22,495 nucleotides of DNA from an uncultured Ellagibacter sp. (GCF_934636505.1 NZ_CAKUAL010000034.1:1-22495), one strand, 5' to 3'. Shown: positions 1 through 6,853, counted from the first letter of the stretch. Notes: generated from the sequence alone by a model not told the origin. A program made the numbers and translations.

Positions 1-423
1 ATGAGCAACGACCTCATGCGCTTCTCGGTGGCGATGCCCGAGGAGCTTTTGATGCGCTTCGACCAGCTGGTCGCTCGCCGCGGTTTGGCGAAGAACCGCA
101 GCGAAGTCGTGCGCGATCTGGTGCGCGATGCGCTTGTCGAGGACGAGTGCGCGACGCCTGGCGTGGAAGTGATGGGCACGCTGACGATCGTGTTCGACCA
201 TCATGCGTCGGATGTGCAGGAGAAGCTGCACAACATCCAGCACGACTACTTCGGCAACATCGTCTCCACGCTCCACGTGCATCTCGACCAGCATCATTGC
301 CTGGAAGTGGTGATCCTGCGCGGTGAGACCGGGCTTGTGCAGACCATCGCGAACCTGATCCTCGGCACGAAGGGCGTGAAGAACGGACGACTGGTCCTCA
401 CCACTGCGGGCGAAGGATTGTAG
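1..423 (+). CDS. nikR: Nickel-responsive regulator NikR
   Basis: A 140-residue ribbon-helix-helix repressor that in the known family binds Ni(II) and represses nickel uptake genes. The N-terminal RHH DNA-binding part covers about residues 5-48 (MRFSVAMPEELL, then NRSEVVRDLVRDAL). The C-terminal ACT-like metal-binding domain follows. The high-affinity nickel ligands of the family align with H81, H92, H94 and C100 (LHVHLDQHHC), so the site appears complete. The window opens exactly at this ATG, so the ribosome binding site and promoter cannot be seen; a second ATG at codon 6 is possible. No nickel transporter is adjacent in the window. Its likely targets include the Ni economy of NiFe-hydrogenase, which fits hypE 13 kb downstream, but that link is inference. 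Confidence 0.95.
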   Translation: MSNDLMRFSVAMPEELLMRFDQLVARRGLAKNRSEVVRDLVRDALVEDECATPGVEVMGTLTIVFDHHASDVQEKLHNIQHDYFGNIVSTLHVHLDQHHCLEVVILRGETGLVQTIANLILGTKGVKNGRLVLTTAGEGL

Positions 424-512
424 AGGGGCTTTCGCGAAGGGTCCCGCGGAGGGCGCCGCGGAGGGTTCTCGCGAAGGGCCCACAAAGAGCCCCCATAAAG
501 GAAAAAGACGCG
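424..512. repeat. Short GC-rich direct repeats after nikR
   Basis: The gap after nikR contains two copies of TCGCGAAGGG (432-441 and 469-478) enclosing two copies of CGCGGAGGG (445-453 and 457-465). GGGGCT (425-430) can pair with AGCCCC (488-493) to enclose the whole block. No gene is seen. It may be a degenerate extragenic repeat or a weak nikR terminator. Confidence 0.4.
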
Positions 513-560
513 CGAAGCGCCCAGGTGGGCGGCCTGATTGGTCGCAGCCTGGGCGCTTCG
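513..560 (-). terminator. Intrinsic terminator of the minus-strand ABC/DUF5714 operon
   Basis: A perfect 13-bp inverted repeat (513-525 with 548-560, CGAAGCGCCCAGG and its complement) has a 22-nt loop. Read on the minus strand, the stem is followed by GCGCGTCTTTTTCC, a good U-tract. It lies 12 nt past the stop of the DUF5714 gene. The plus-strand side lacks a clear T-run, so it may stop nikR transcripts only weakly. Confidence 0.85.
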
Positions 561-571
561 TTGCGTTCGCG

Positions 572-1279
572 CTAGTCTTTGGTCGGGAAGTACGGGCAGC
601 CTTCCTTGAGGCACTCGGCGTTTCTCGTGTAGAACGCGCAGGTCACCTTTTCAGGCACTTCCATTTCCACGCCATGCATCTCCTTGGCGAAGGCGACGCC
701 CTCGAGGATCGCCGTGAACCCTGTGCGCTTGCAGCAGCGCGGGCCTCCCAAATCGGCGAGCTTCCCCAAGATGCGCGAGGTCAGGCGCTGCGTTTGTGCC
801 CAGGGGTCGCGCGTCATGGGCGTCGACCCGGAAACGATCGACCACCATTGCCCGGCGCTCGTCGCGGCGCCGCACGTGCCCCAGAATCCGCAGGTGCCGC
901 CCGGCACGAGAAGCGAGCGTTTCTGCAGCTCGGCAAGCGCCTTGTCCAAGTCGATGTCGCCGCCGGCGTTTCTGTAGGCAGCCATGAGCGAGGCCCCGAT
1001 GAGCGTGTGGTGCTCAGGTCCGTTCGGGTAGATCGACTTGTCGGCCATGATCTTCTGCGCGATGCGGATGGGATTTTTCGAGTCGGTCTCGCGGCATACG
1101 GCCATGATGTGCTCGACCCCGCCCGCGCGATGGCACGCGTCGCACACGTAGTGGCCTTCGACGCAGACGGAATGCCCCGTCTCCTTCTTGCCACAGATCT
1201 GGCAGGTGACGTCCTGCGCCTCCTTGAAGTAGGCAAGCGGCTCCCCGCACACCAGGCAAATTCCCTTTCCTGCTGACAT
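572..1279 (-). CDS. DUF5714-type Cys/His-rich protein of unknown function
   Basis: This 235-residue protein matches my recollection of the DUF5714 family. The N-terminus has two CxxC pairs (C8/C11 and C26/C29), then C39, H43, C46, C49 and H50, a zinc-ribbon-like or cluster-binding layout. Further motifs are GPEHH (87-91), GGTCGFWGTCGAA (C130, C136), GGPRCCKR (C182/C183), and a C-terminal C214, C223, C228 set ending CPYF. Such a density of conserved Cys suggests metal, Fe-S or thiol chemistry in the cytoplasm; no signal peptide or membrane segment is visible. It is the last gene of the minus-strand operon, 28 nt after the permease, with RBS GGAGAGG. Its function is not established. The operon partners hint at a role in handling the substrate brought in by the transporter, which is inference. 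Confidence 0.8.
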   Translation of the reverse strand: MSAGKGICLVCGEPLAYFKEAQDVTCQICGKKETGHSVCVEGHYVCDACHRAGGVEHIMAVCRETDSKNPIRIAQKIMADKSIYPNGPEHHTLIGASLMAAYRNAGGDIDLDKALAELQKRSLLVPGGTCGFWGTCGAATSAGQWWSIVSGSTPMTRDPWAQTQRLTSRILGKLADLGGPRCCKRTGFTAILEGVAFAKEMHGVEMEVPEKVTCAFYTRNAECLKEGCPYFPTKD

Positions 1280-1307
1280 ACCTCTCCTCTCTTTCGCCTC
1301 AACCAGG

Positions 1308-2372
1308 CTAGCTCCACTTCACCGTCTTGCGAACGAGAAGCCCCACCAGGAAGTCCAAAATGGTGACAACGATTCCAACCATGATAATGCCCGCGACGAC
1401 GTTCGTGTAGTTCGCGTAGTTCGTGTAGTTGATGACGAAGTACCCAAGCCCGCTCGTGGCGCCGTACATCTCGGCCATGACCAGCATCAACATGGCGGTC
1501 GGCAGCTGCGTTTTCAGCCCGGTTGCAACCGTGGGGTACAGGTACGGCAGAAGAACCCGGAAGATCATCGTGGGCGTGGAGAGGCCCATCATCCGCGCCG
1601 AGTCGAGGATGTGCTTGTCGAGGGATTCCACGCGCAGGATGGTGTTCAAAAGCGTCGGCCAGAAGATGCCGAGGAAGATGACGGCGACGGCTGCGGCCTT
1701 AAACGAGGGCAAAAGCATCACGAGATACGGTGCGAACACGATAGCCGGCACGGGCGCGAGCACGTGCGCGATGGGGTAGACCGCTTCGCGCACCTTGGGC
1801 ATCCAGCCTACGAACAGCCCGATGATGTTACCGGCGATAAGCGAGGTGATGAAGCCTTCCGCGAGCAGGATCATCGACGACGTCACGTTCTTGAGGAGCT
1901 CCTCCCATCGCGCGGGGAACACGGCGAACACGTTCTCGGGGTTGGGGATGAGCACCGGGTGCGTGAGCTTTAGGTCGGTCGACACGGTTTCCCAAACGAT
2001 GAGCAACAAGAACACGACGATCACGATGTGGCACGTCGAGCGCTTCCGCCCGCCCGCGAAATAGCGCCACAAGAACAGCGCCTCGATGATCGCCGCGGCG
2101 ACGTAGAAGGGGGCGCTCGTCTTCGGGTGGACTTTGCCGGGGATCGCGATCGCTGCGAGAAGCGCCAGGAACAGCACGTTTGCCAGAATAAACGACACGG
2201 TGAGCACCTGGCGTGCGCGGCTTTTGGTCGAGGCGGGCGCAGGCGTTGCAGTGCTCGCACCGGCACGCTCGGGTGTGCGTGCGCCCTCGTTCTCGGTATG
2301 CTCGGCGGCACGCGCGCTCTCGCCCCCGACGGCGCGTGCGCCGCCTGCGACGGGCTTTTTCCCGAATGGCAT
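1308..2372 (-). CDS. SsuC/TauC-type ABC transporter permease
   Basis: A 354-residue inner-membrane permease of the nitrate/sulfonate/taurine-type ABC family. An unusual ~50-residue Ala/Glu/Pro-rich cytoplasmic N-terminus precedes two or three extra membrane segments (about 55-77, 88-104, 113-130). The binding-protein-dependent transport domain spans about 165-345. The coupling (EAA-type) loop is DSARMMGLSTPTMIFRVLLP at about 257-276. The reading frame stays open further upstream, but the start at 2372 is chosen because it has a strong AAAGGAGG site and a 1-nt TGATG overlap with the ATPase gene, implying translational coupling. The upstream extension would be an Arg-rich shadow of the ATPase gene. 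Substrate is unknown; the neighbours suggest something other than simple sulfonates. Confidence 0.9.
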   Translation of the reverse strand: MPFGKKPVAGGARAVGGESARAAEHTENEGARTPERAGASTATPAPASTKSRARQVLTVSFILANVLFLALLAAIAIPGKVHPKTSAPFYVAAAIIEALFLWRYFAGGRKRSTCHIVIVVFLLLIVWETVSTDLKLTHPVLIPNPENVFAVFPARWEELLKNVTSSMILLAEGFITSLIAGNIIGLFVGWMPKVREAVYPIAHVLAPVPAIVFAPYLVMLLPSFKAAAVAVIFLGIFWPTLLNTILRVESLDKHILDSARMMGLSTPTMIFRVLLPYLYPTVATGLKTQLPTAMLMLVMAEMYGATSGLGYFVINYTNYANYTNVVAGIIMVGIVVTILDFLVGLLVRKTVKWS

Positions 2373-3160
2373 CAGCGGTCCTCCTTTCCCGTTGCGGTGG
2401 TGTCGAACAGCTCCATGACCTCGCGTTTGACGTCGCGCAGCCGCGCGTCTTCCACGATGGCCTCGGCTGTGCGGTCGCGGTCTTTCGGCAGGATGAATTC
2501 GCGCGTGATGTGGCGTGGCTCCATGAACACGATGCGGTCGGCGAGAATGAGCGCCTCGTCGATGTCGTGCGTCACGAAGACCGCTGTCTTGCAGCAGCCT
2601 TCGCCTTCGTTCCACAGGCGCAGCAGCAGCTCCTGCAGCTTGCCACGGATAAGCGGGTCGAGCGCGCCGAAGGGCTCGTCGAGCAGCATCGTTGGCGCGT
2701 CGATGCCCAGTGCGCGGGCGATCGCCACGCGCTGGCGCATGCCGCCCGAGAGCTGAAAGGGGTAGCGATTTGCGGCGTCTTCCATGCCTACCTGGGCAAG
2801 CAATTCGAGCGCGCGCACCTTCGCCTGCTCCTTGGAGATGCCCTTGTTCGTCTGGCGGATCGAGAACGTGACATTCTTAAGGGCGGTCTGCCAGGGGAAC
2901 AAAGAGTAGCTTTGGAACACGATCGACCGGTCGGGGCCGGGCCCTGAAACGGGGGTGCCGTTGATGAGGATTTCTCCCGAAGTTGGCATCGACAAGCCTG
3001 CGAGCAGGGACAACAGCGTCGACTTGCCGCACCCCGAATGACCGATGAGGCATACGAACTCGCCGTCGTCGATTTCCAGATTGACGTTTTCGAGCGCTAA
3101 ATACGACTCGTTGCCGTCGACGTAGGAATAGCTGACGTTCTTGAATGAGATAGCAGGCAT
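2372..3160 (-). CDS. SsuB/TauB-type ABC transporter ATP-binding protein
   Basis: A 262-residue cytoplasmic ATPase that powers the adjacent permease. Its motifs are complete: Walker A GHSGCGKST, Q-loop FQSYSLFPWQ, signature LSGGMRQR, Walker B TMLLDEP, and the H-loop VTHD. The start at 3160 (MPAISFKNVSYSY) is chosen over an upstream in-frame ATG at 3202, because the extra 14 residues are unlike the family and GAGG lies just before 3160. It overlaps the permease start by 1 nt. A CC pair in a short insert (GEGCCKTAVFVTHD) is slightly unusual. It follows the binding-protein gene after a 75-nt gap that holds a strong hairpin, which probably lowers its expression relative to that gene. Confidence 0.93.
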   Translation of the reverse strand: MPAISFKNVSYSYVDGNESYLALENVNLEIDDGEFVCLIGHSGCGKSTLLSLLAGLSMPTSGEILINGTPVSGPGPDRSIVFQSYSLFPWQTALKNVTFSIRQTNKGISKEQAKVRALELLAQVGMEDAANRYPFQLSGGMRQRVAIARALGIDAPTMLLDEPFGALDPLIRGKLQELLLRLWNEGEGCCKTAVFVTHDIDEALILADRIVFMEPRHITREFILPKDRDRTAEAIVEDARLRDVKREVMELFDTTATGKEDR

Positions 3161-3189
3161 GGGATCCTCACGATACCGGATGGGAAAGA

Positions 3190-3221
3190 CGCGCGCCCGC
3201 AAGCCAGGCCGCGGGCGCGCG
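3190..3221 (-). terminator. Hairpin between binding-protein and ATPase genes (attenuator or mRNA stabiliser)
   Basis: GCGCGCCCGC (3191-3200) and GCGGGCGCGC (3211-3220) form a perfect 10-bp stem, extended to 11 bp by 3190/3221, with a 10-nt loop. On the minus strand it follows the binding-protein stop by about 14 nt and precedes TCTTTCCC, a weak U-tract. The position is typical of partial terminators or 3' stabilising stems that raise binding-protein output over the membrane parts. Confidence 0.6.
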
Positions 3222-3235
3222 CTGGGGGAAGGTGG

Positions 3236-4411
3236 TTAGATGCCGAGCGTGTTGTGCTTCTCGTATTCGGCGGCGAGCTTCTCGTAGAAGTCCTTGTTCT
3301 CGCCGCGCTCGATAAGCGCATCGAGTGCTGCCTTGTAGATGGTGGAGTCCATGTGCTCGACGATGAGCTCCTTGTTGGTGTCGTCGATGTCGCCGTTGTC
3401 GATCATGTCGCCGTAGAACGCCTTCACGTCGTCGGTGTAGGGGTCCATCTCGAATTTCATCGCGGCAACGTAGTCGCCCTTGCCGTACGTGATGTTCTCG
3501 ATGTACTCCTCGGGCTGGCCGGAGTACTCGACGATGGTCGCGATGGTCCCCGCGTGGTCGCTTTCGATGTCGTAGAGGGCGCGCAGGTTGGCGATCTCGA
3601 ACTTGATGAGCGCCGAGCGCTTCTCTTCGAACGCCTTGCGGTTCGTGGTCTGGCGGCAGCAGGGGAACTCCTTGCCCGTCAGCTCGTTGGGGCGAAACGC
3701 CACAGCGCATTTGCCGCCCTGCGTGGCGACGTAACCGTAGCCGCTGTTCACGAAGCACATGTCGATCTCGCCGTTTTCAACTGCGGCAACTTCGGCGGCC
3801 GAGCTCTCCAGCAGGATGAATTCCACGTCCTTGCCGTCCTCGATGCCGTTTTGGCGCAGCCAGCTCTTGGTGATCATGTGGCCGGTCTCCATGCGGAAGC
3901 AGCCGATTTTCTTCCCTTTGAAGTCTTCCGGCTTCTTGTAGGAGTCCTTGTTCTCGATAAGCGTGACGCACTCGGAGCCGTCGGCGACGGTGCCGCCGAA
4001 GATGACCAGGTCATCGCCTTGTCCGATGTAGGTGCAGGAAGGGATGGAACCGAAGGGGAGCACGTCGGCGGTGCCGTTGGAGAGCGCAGGCATTGCCTCG
4101 GGGAAGCCGCCCGACACGGTCTGCGTGGCGACGTTGAGCTTCTCCTCTTCGTAGTAGCCCTTCTTGAGGGCCAAGATGATGGCGGCGATCTTCGAGTCCT
4201 TGCCCAAAAGCACGATGTTGAGGTCTTCGGTGTCGGCCGAAAGCGTGTTGTCGTACTTGCTTTCGGGGGCGTCGGTTTTCGCCTCGGACTTGTCTTCGGT
4301 TTTCTGCTCGCTTGCGCAACCGCCGAGGGCGGCGATGCCGGCGAGTGCGCCCGCGGCTGCCGCGCCCTTGACGAAGGTGCGGCGAGAGAGTTCGTTACTG
4401 ATTTGAGCCAT
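3236..4411 (-). CDS. Cys-rich SsuA/NMT1-like substrate-binding lipoprotein
   Basis: A 391-residue exported lipoprotein that delivers substrate to the adjacent permease/ATPase. The N-terminus has a twin-arginine-like signal (SRRTFVKG), an Ala/Gly-rich stretch and a lipobox LGGC with C32 as the lipidated Cys. The mature region is an NMT1/SsuA-type fold (LGKDSKIAAIILALKKGYYEEE, GFPEAMPALSNGTADVLPFG). It carries seven further Cys (C126, C148, C171, C219, C235, C251, C252), including FPCCRQ, which is many for an extracytoplasmic binding protein and could mean a thiophilic ligand. The start at 4411 has AAGGAGGAAACCG before it; an in-frame ATG at 4513 would add an unlikely 34-residue leader lying in the promoter region. 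First gene of the minus-strand operon. Substrate is unknown. Confidence 0.9.
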   Translation of the reverse strand: MAQISNELSRRTFVKGAAAAGALAGIAALGGCASEQKTEDKSEAKTDAPESKYDNTLSADTEDLNIVLLGKDSKIAAIILALKKGYYEEEKLNVATQTVSGGFPEAMPALSNGTADVLPFGSIPSCTYIGQGDDLVIFGGTVADGSECVTLIENKDSYKKPEDFKGKKIGCFRMETGHMITKSWLRQNGIEDGKDVEFILLESSAAEVAAVENGEIDMCFVNSGYGYVATQGGKCAVAFRPNELTGKEFPCCRQTTNRKAFEEKRSALIKFEIANLRALYDIESDHAGTIATIVEYSGQPEEYIENITYGKGDYVAAMKFEMDPYTDDVKAFYGDMIDNGDIDDTNKELIVEHMDSTIYKAALDALIERGENKDFYEKLAAEYEKHNTLGI

Positions 4412-4722
4412 TCGGTTTCCTCCTTGGCTTGGTGGAATGTCCCCTATAAAGACGTGATTCACATATAGCACACAATCCAGTATTGGATATAGGACAATGC
4501 TCTGAAATGGCACTATTTTTTCTTGAACAGATAGTGGATGAACTGGGAAAACTCTAGCAAGTAGCTAGGAATTATTAACCTTGCTAAACATACTTAAACA
4601 GTCGGGATAAATCTGTTTTCGGCTGAATGGCGGCTATAAGGCAATTGACAATAATTGCATCGTAAGCGTATGGTTCGGCAATAGCCTAGCGGTAGCCTAG
4701 GATTAACAGGAAAGGTGAGAAC
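4412..4722. promoter_or_regulatory. Divergent control region between the SsuABC-like operon and arsM-like gene
   Basis: This 311-bp stretch is visibly AT-richer than its flanks and holds no convincing gene. It contains ATCCA-N4-TGGAT (4475-4488), a minus-strand ATCCACTA-N4-TTCAAGAA element (4520-4539), a TAGCAAG/CTTGCTA inverted repeat (4555-4561 with 4580-4586), GCTAAACATAC (4583-4593), AAACAG/CTGTTT (4596-4601 with 4613-4618) and the arsM promoter. I see no consensus -35/-10 pair for the minus strand, only an extended-10-like TGCTATATG (minus strand, around 4462-4469). GCTAAACA and the ATCCACTA/TTCAAGAA pair recur before the phnD-like gene. Confidence 0.7.
4645..4674 (+). promoter_or_regulatory. 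arsM-like gene promoter with embedded inverted repeat
   Basis: TTGACA (4645-4650), an 18-nt spacer and TATGGT (4669-4674) form a plausible sigma-70-type promoter with a start near 4681 and a ~40-nt leader. The -35 box sits inside GCAATT-N6-AATTGC (4641-4658), a perfect 6-bp inverted repeat where a repressor could block it. Just downstream, TAGCCTAG occurs twice (4682-4689 and 4693-4700), spaced 11 bp, about one helical turn. Confidence 0.65.
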
Positions 4723-5766
4723 ATGGGTGATATTCGCGAACAGGTCAAGGAATACTACAGCAAGATGTCCATCGACAATGGTGGTGAGATGGCAACTCAT
4801 ACCTGCAGCTGCGGCACCGACAGCTTGCCCCAGTACATCAAGGATGTCTTAGCCGAGATTCCCGAGGAAATCACCTCGCGCTTCTATGGTTGCGGAAGCC
4901 CGCTCCCGCCGGCGCTTGAAGGATGCACCGTGCTCGACCTGGGCTGCGGCACCGGCCGCGACGTCTATCTGGCGAGCAAGCTCGTCGGCCCCGAGGGCAA
5001 GGTTATAGGCGTCGACATGAACCCCGATCAGCTTTCGTTCGCCAGGAGCCACCAGGCCGAGATGGCCGCAAAGTTCTACGACAACGTCGAGTTCATCGAA
5101 AGCTACATCGAAGACCTCTCCGCAATTCCCGACGGATCGGTCGATGTGGTCATCTCAAACTGCGTCATCAACCTCTCGCCTATGAAGGAGCAGGTCTTCA
5201 AAGAGATTTGGCGCGTGCTTAAGATTGGCGGGGAGCTGTACTTCGCAGACATTTTCGCTGATCGCCGCATTCCGAAGGAAATCAACGAGAACCCGCTTCT
5301 TTTGGGCGAGTGCTTGGGCGGCGCGATGTACATTGAGGACTTCCGCCGCATGATGGCGCGCGTGGGCTGGGTCGACTTCCGCTATATGAGCTCGTCGGCG
5401 GCCAGTATCGACAATCCCGAGGTCGAGGCGCTCGTGGGCAACATCCAGTTTAGCTCGCGCACCGTCCGCGCGTTCAAGTTGCCCGATACGCTGGAGGACA
5501 TTTGCGAGCAATACGGTCAGACCGCCATCTACCGCGGCGGTATCGAAGGGTGCGAGAACTACTTCGACCTGGACGACCATCACCGCTTCTTCAAGGACCT
5601 GCGACTCGACGTGTGCGGCAATTCCTGTAGCTACGTGCAGGACACGCGCTTCGGCAAGTACTTCACCATCTACGGCGACCGCTCCATCCATTTCGGCCCC
5701 TACGAGGGCTGCGGCAACGCCCCCTCGGTTGACGGTGGTGGCTGCTGCGGCGGCGGTTGCTGCTAG
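4723..5766 (+). CDS. arsM: ArsM-like arsenite S-adenosylmethionine methyltransferase
   Basis: A 347-residue cytoplasmic class I SAM methyltransferase of the ArsM type, which transfers methyl groups from SAM to As(III). SAM-binding motif I is VLDLGCGTGRD (70-80), with GVDMN at 96-100 and a DLSAIPDGSVDVVISNCVINL core. The conserved As-binding Cys are present: C57 in YGCGSPLP, C147 in SNCVINLS and C197 in GECLGGA, plus an N-terminal C28/C30 pair. The C-terminal extension (AIYRGG, LDDHHRFF, VCGN, HFGPYEGCG) matches that seen in long ArsM proteins, and the protein ends CCGGGCC. Start at 4723 follows AGGAAAGGTGAG. No arsR, arsC or efflux pump lies nearby, so the physiological metalloid is uncertain. 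It is divergent from the SsuABC-like operon. Confidence 0.88.
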   Translation: MGDIREQVKEYYSKMSIDNGGEMATHTCSCGTDSLPQYIKDVLAEIPEEITSRFYGCGSPLPPALEGCTVLDLGCGTGRDVYLASKLVGPEGKVIGVDMNPDQLSFARSHQAEMAAKFYDNVEFIESYIEDLSAIPDGSVDVVISNCVINLSPMKEQVFKEIWRVLKIGGELYFADIFADRRIPKEINENPLLLGECLGGAMYIEDFRRMMARVGWVDFRYMSSSAASIDNPEVEALVGNIQFSSRTVRAFKLPDTLEDICEQYGQTAIYRGGIEGCENYFDLDDHHRFFKDLRLDVCGNSCSYVQDTRFGKYFTIYGDRSIHFGPYEGCGNAPSVDGGGCCGGGCC

Positions 5767-5773
5767 CGAGTGC

Positions 5774-5862
5774 GGGCTGGCCTTTTCTTGCTCCTGTTGT
5801 TTACCTGCCAACGCGCGGTGGGCCGTGCCCTGCCGCGCGTTCTGGCGTATGATGGGGCAAAC
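5774..5862 (+). repeat. ~90-bp hairpin/TATGAT element, copy 1
   Basis: This gap sequence is nearly identical to 13680-13770. A 23-nt identical block (5790-5812) and a 31-nt identical block (5832-5862) flank a hairpin: an 11-bp stem 5812-5822 with 5829-5839 (two G.T wobbles) and loop CCGTGC. TATGAT (5848-5853) lies 9 nt after the stem, about 42 nt before the DUF2703 start. It could be a mobile promoter-bearing extragenic repeat or a shared regulatory element. No good -35 box is visible. Confidence 0.75.
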
Positions 5863-5894
5863 TGAGAAATCGCTTCATCCACGAAGGGGGATTC

Positions 5895-6662
5895 ATGTCC
5901 AAGAAGGAAAAGAAGCAGAAGCTGGGAAAACTCGCCCAGGCGGCGAAGCGCGCCAGAAAGGGCAAGGCGTTGGCTGACGAGTGCTCGTGCGGCCAGCCCG
6001 CCGAGCGCGCGATCGTCGCGTTCGATCAGTGGAAGCCCTCGCCCGTGCCCGCCGCGGAATCGGCGACGCTTCCGCCCTATAGCTCGGATGCGGCCTACAG
6101 CTGCTCCGACGATGCCTATGCTGGGCGCAAGAAAACAGTCGTTGTCGACTTTTTGTACCTCGATCTTACGGTGTGCGAACGCTGCCAGGGTGCTGACAAA
6201 CGCGTCGAGCGCGCGGTCGAGCTGTGCCGCCCGGTGCTTGCTGCATGCGGCTACGACATCACGCTGAACTCGGTGAACGTCGATAGCGAATGGCTTGCCG
6301 AGCAATACAACTTCTACAGCTCGCCGACCGTTCGCGTGAACAACGTCGACATCTGCCCCTCTATCGAGGAGAACGACTGCGACTGCTGCAGCGACATCGC
6401 CAACTACGACGTCAAGTGCCGCCTGTTCCCGTTCAACGGCACGTACTACGAGGTGCCGCCGACGGATTTGCTCGTGCGCGGCATTATGGAGGTCGTGCTC
6501 CAAGGCCGTACGGCCGAGCCGGGCGCCGACAAGCCTTACGAGCTGCCCGAGAACCTCGCCGGATTCTTCGCCGGCAAGCGCAAAAAGGACGCGGAGGAGC
6601 GCGTTGAGCAGGGTGAGAGCTGCTGCGGGGACAGCGACGAATCCTCTTCTTCGAGCTGCTGA
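5895..6662 (+). CDS. DUF2703 thioredoxin-like Cys-rich protein
   Basis: A 255-residue protein with a Lys-rich N-terminus (MSKKEKKQKLGKLAQAAKRARK), a CSC pair at C30/C32, then a DUF2703-type thioredoxin-like domain at about 80-205. The domain opens VVVDFLYLDLTVCERC with a CxxC at C94/C97 and contains the cis-Pro-like loop SSPTVRVNNVDI. Extra Cys occur at C111, C118, C154, C162, C164, C165 and C175, and the tail ends SCCGDSDESSSSSC. From memory, DUF2703 proteins occur near arsenic and metal genes, but no activity is established. Possible roles are a cytoplasmic thiol-disulfide or metalloid-binding partner of the methyltransferase (inference). It starts with an AAGGGGG site and sits 128 nt after arsM, separated by a repeat that may carry its own promoter. 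Confidence 0.8.
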   Translation: MSKKEKKQKLGKLAQAAKRARKGKALADECSCGQPAERAIVAFDQWKPSPVPAAESATLPPYSSDAAYSCSDDAYAGRKKTVVVDFLYLDLTVCERCQGADKRVERAVELCRPVLAACGYDITLNSVNVDSEWLAEQYNFYSSPTVRVNNVDICPSIEENDCDCCSDIANYDVKCRLFPFNGTYYEVPPTDLLVRGIMEVVLQGRTAEPGADKPYELPENLAGFFAGKRKKDAEERVEQGESCCGDSDESSSSSC

Positions 6663-6853
6663 TAGGCAGCCTGCGGGCGGTCGCCCGCAACAACTGCTCG
6701 CTAAACATGGTTTTGCGCTGATAAAAGACTCTGTTTAGCATTGGATTCAATCCACTACTTTCAAGAACTGTAGTAGAATAGCCCTTAACGATGCGGGTGC
6801 GCAGTTGATGCGCGCCCGCGCTGTATGTTTAGCGAAAAAAGGGAAGGAAGCTA
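6663..6853 (+). promoter_or_regulatory. Leader and control region of the phn-like operon
   Basis: This 191-bp gap holds GCTAAACA (6700-6707) and its inverse TGTTTAGC twice (6732-6739 and 6826-6833), a palindrome TGGATT-C-AATCCA (6742-6754), ATCCACTA-N2-TTCAAGAA (6750-6767), CTACT/AGTAG arms (6754-6758 and 6772-6776) and a -10-like TAGAAT (6774-6779) with no recognisable -35. A weak -35 overlapped by palindromes suggests activator-dependent transcription. One TGTTTAGC lies in the transcribed leader, just before the GGAAGGAAG ribosome site. A small stem TGCGGGC/GCCCGCA (6672-6689) follows the upstream gene but lacks a U-tract. Confidence 0.6.
6793..6819 (+). promoter_or_regulatory. Strong hairpin in the phnD-like 5' leader
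   Basis: GCGGGTGCGCA (6793-6803) pairs over 11 bp (one G.T wobble) with TGCGCGCCCGC (6809-6819) around a GTTGA loop. It is 14-19 nt downstream of TAGAAT, so it would be near the 5' end of the transcript, 34 nt before the start codon. It could stabilise the mRNA or act as an attenuator. Confidence 0.55.

Noticed and set aside
1308..2615. A longer permease start at 2615
   Set aside because: The extension is an Arg-rich shadow of the ATPase gene, whereas 2372 has AAAGGAGG and the TGATG overlap.
5774..5862. Insertion sequence or CRISPR repeat for the duplicated element
   Set aside because: There is no transposase, no terminal repeats with target duplication, and only two widely spaced copies, so neither applies.
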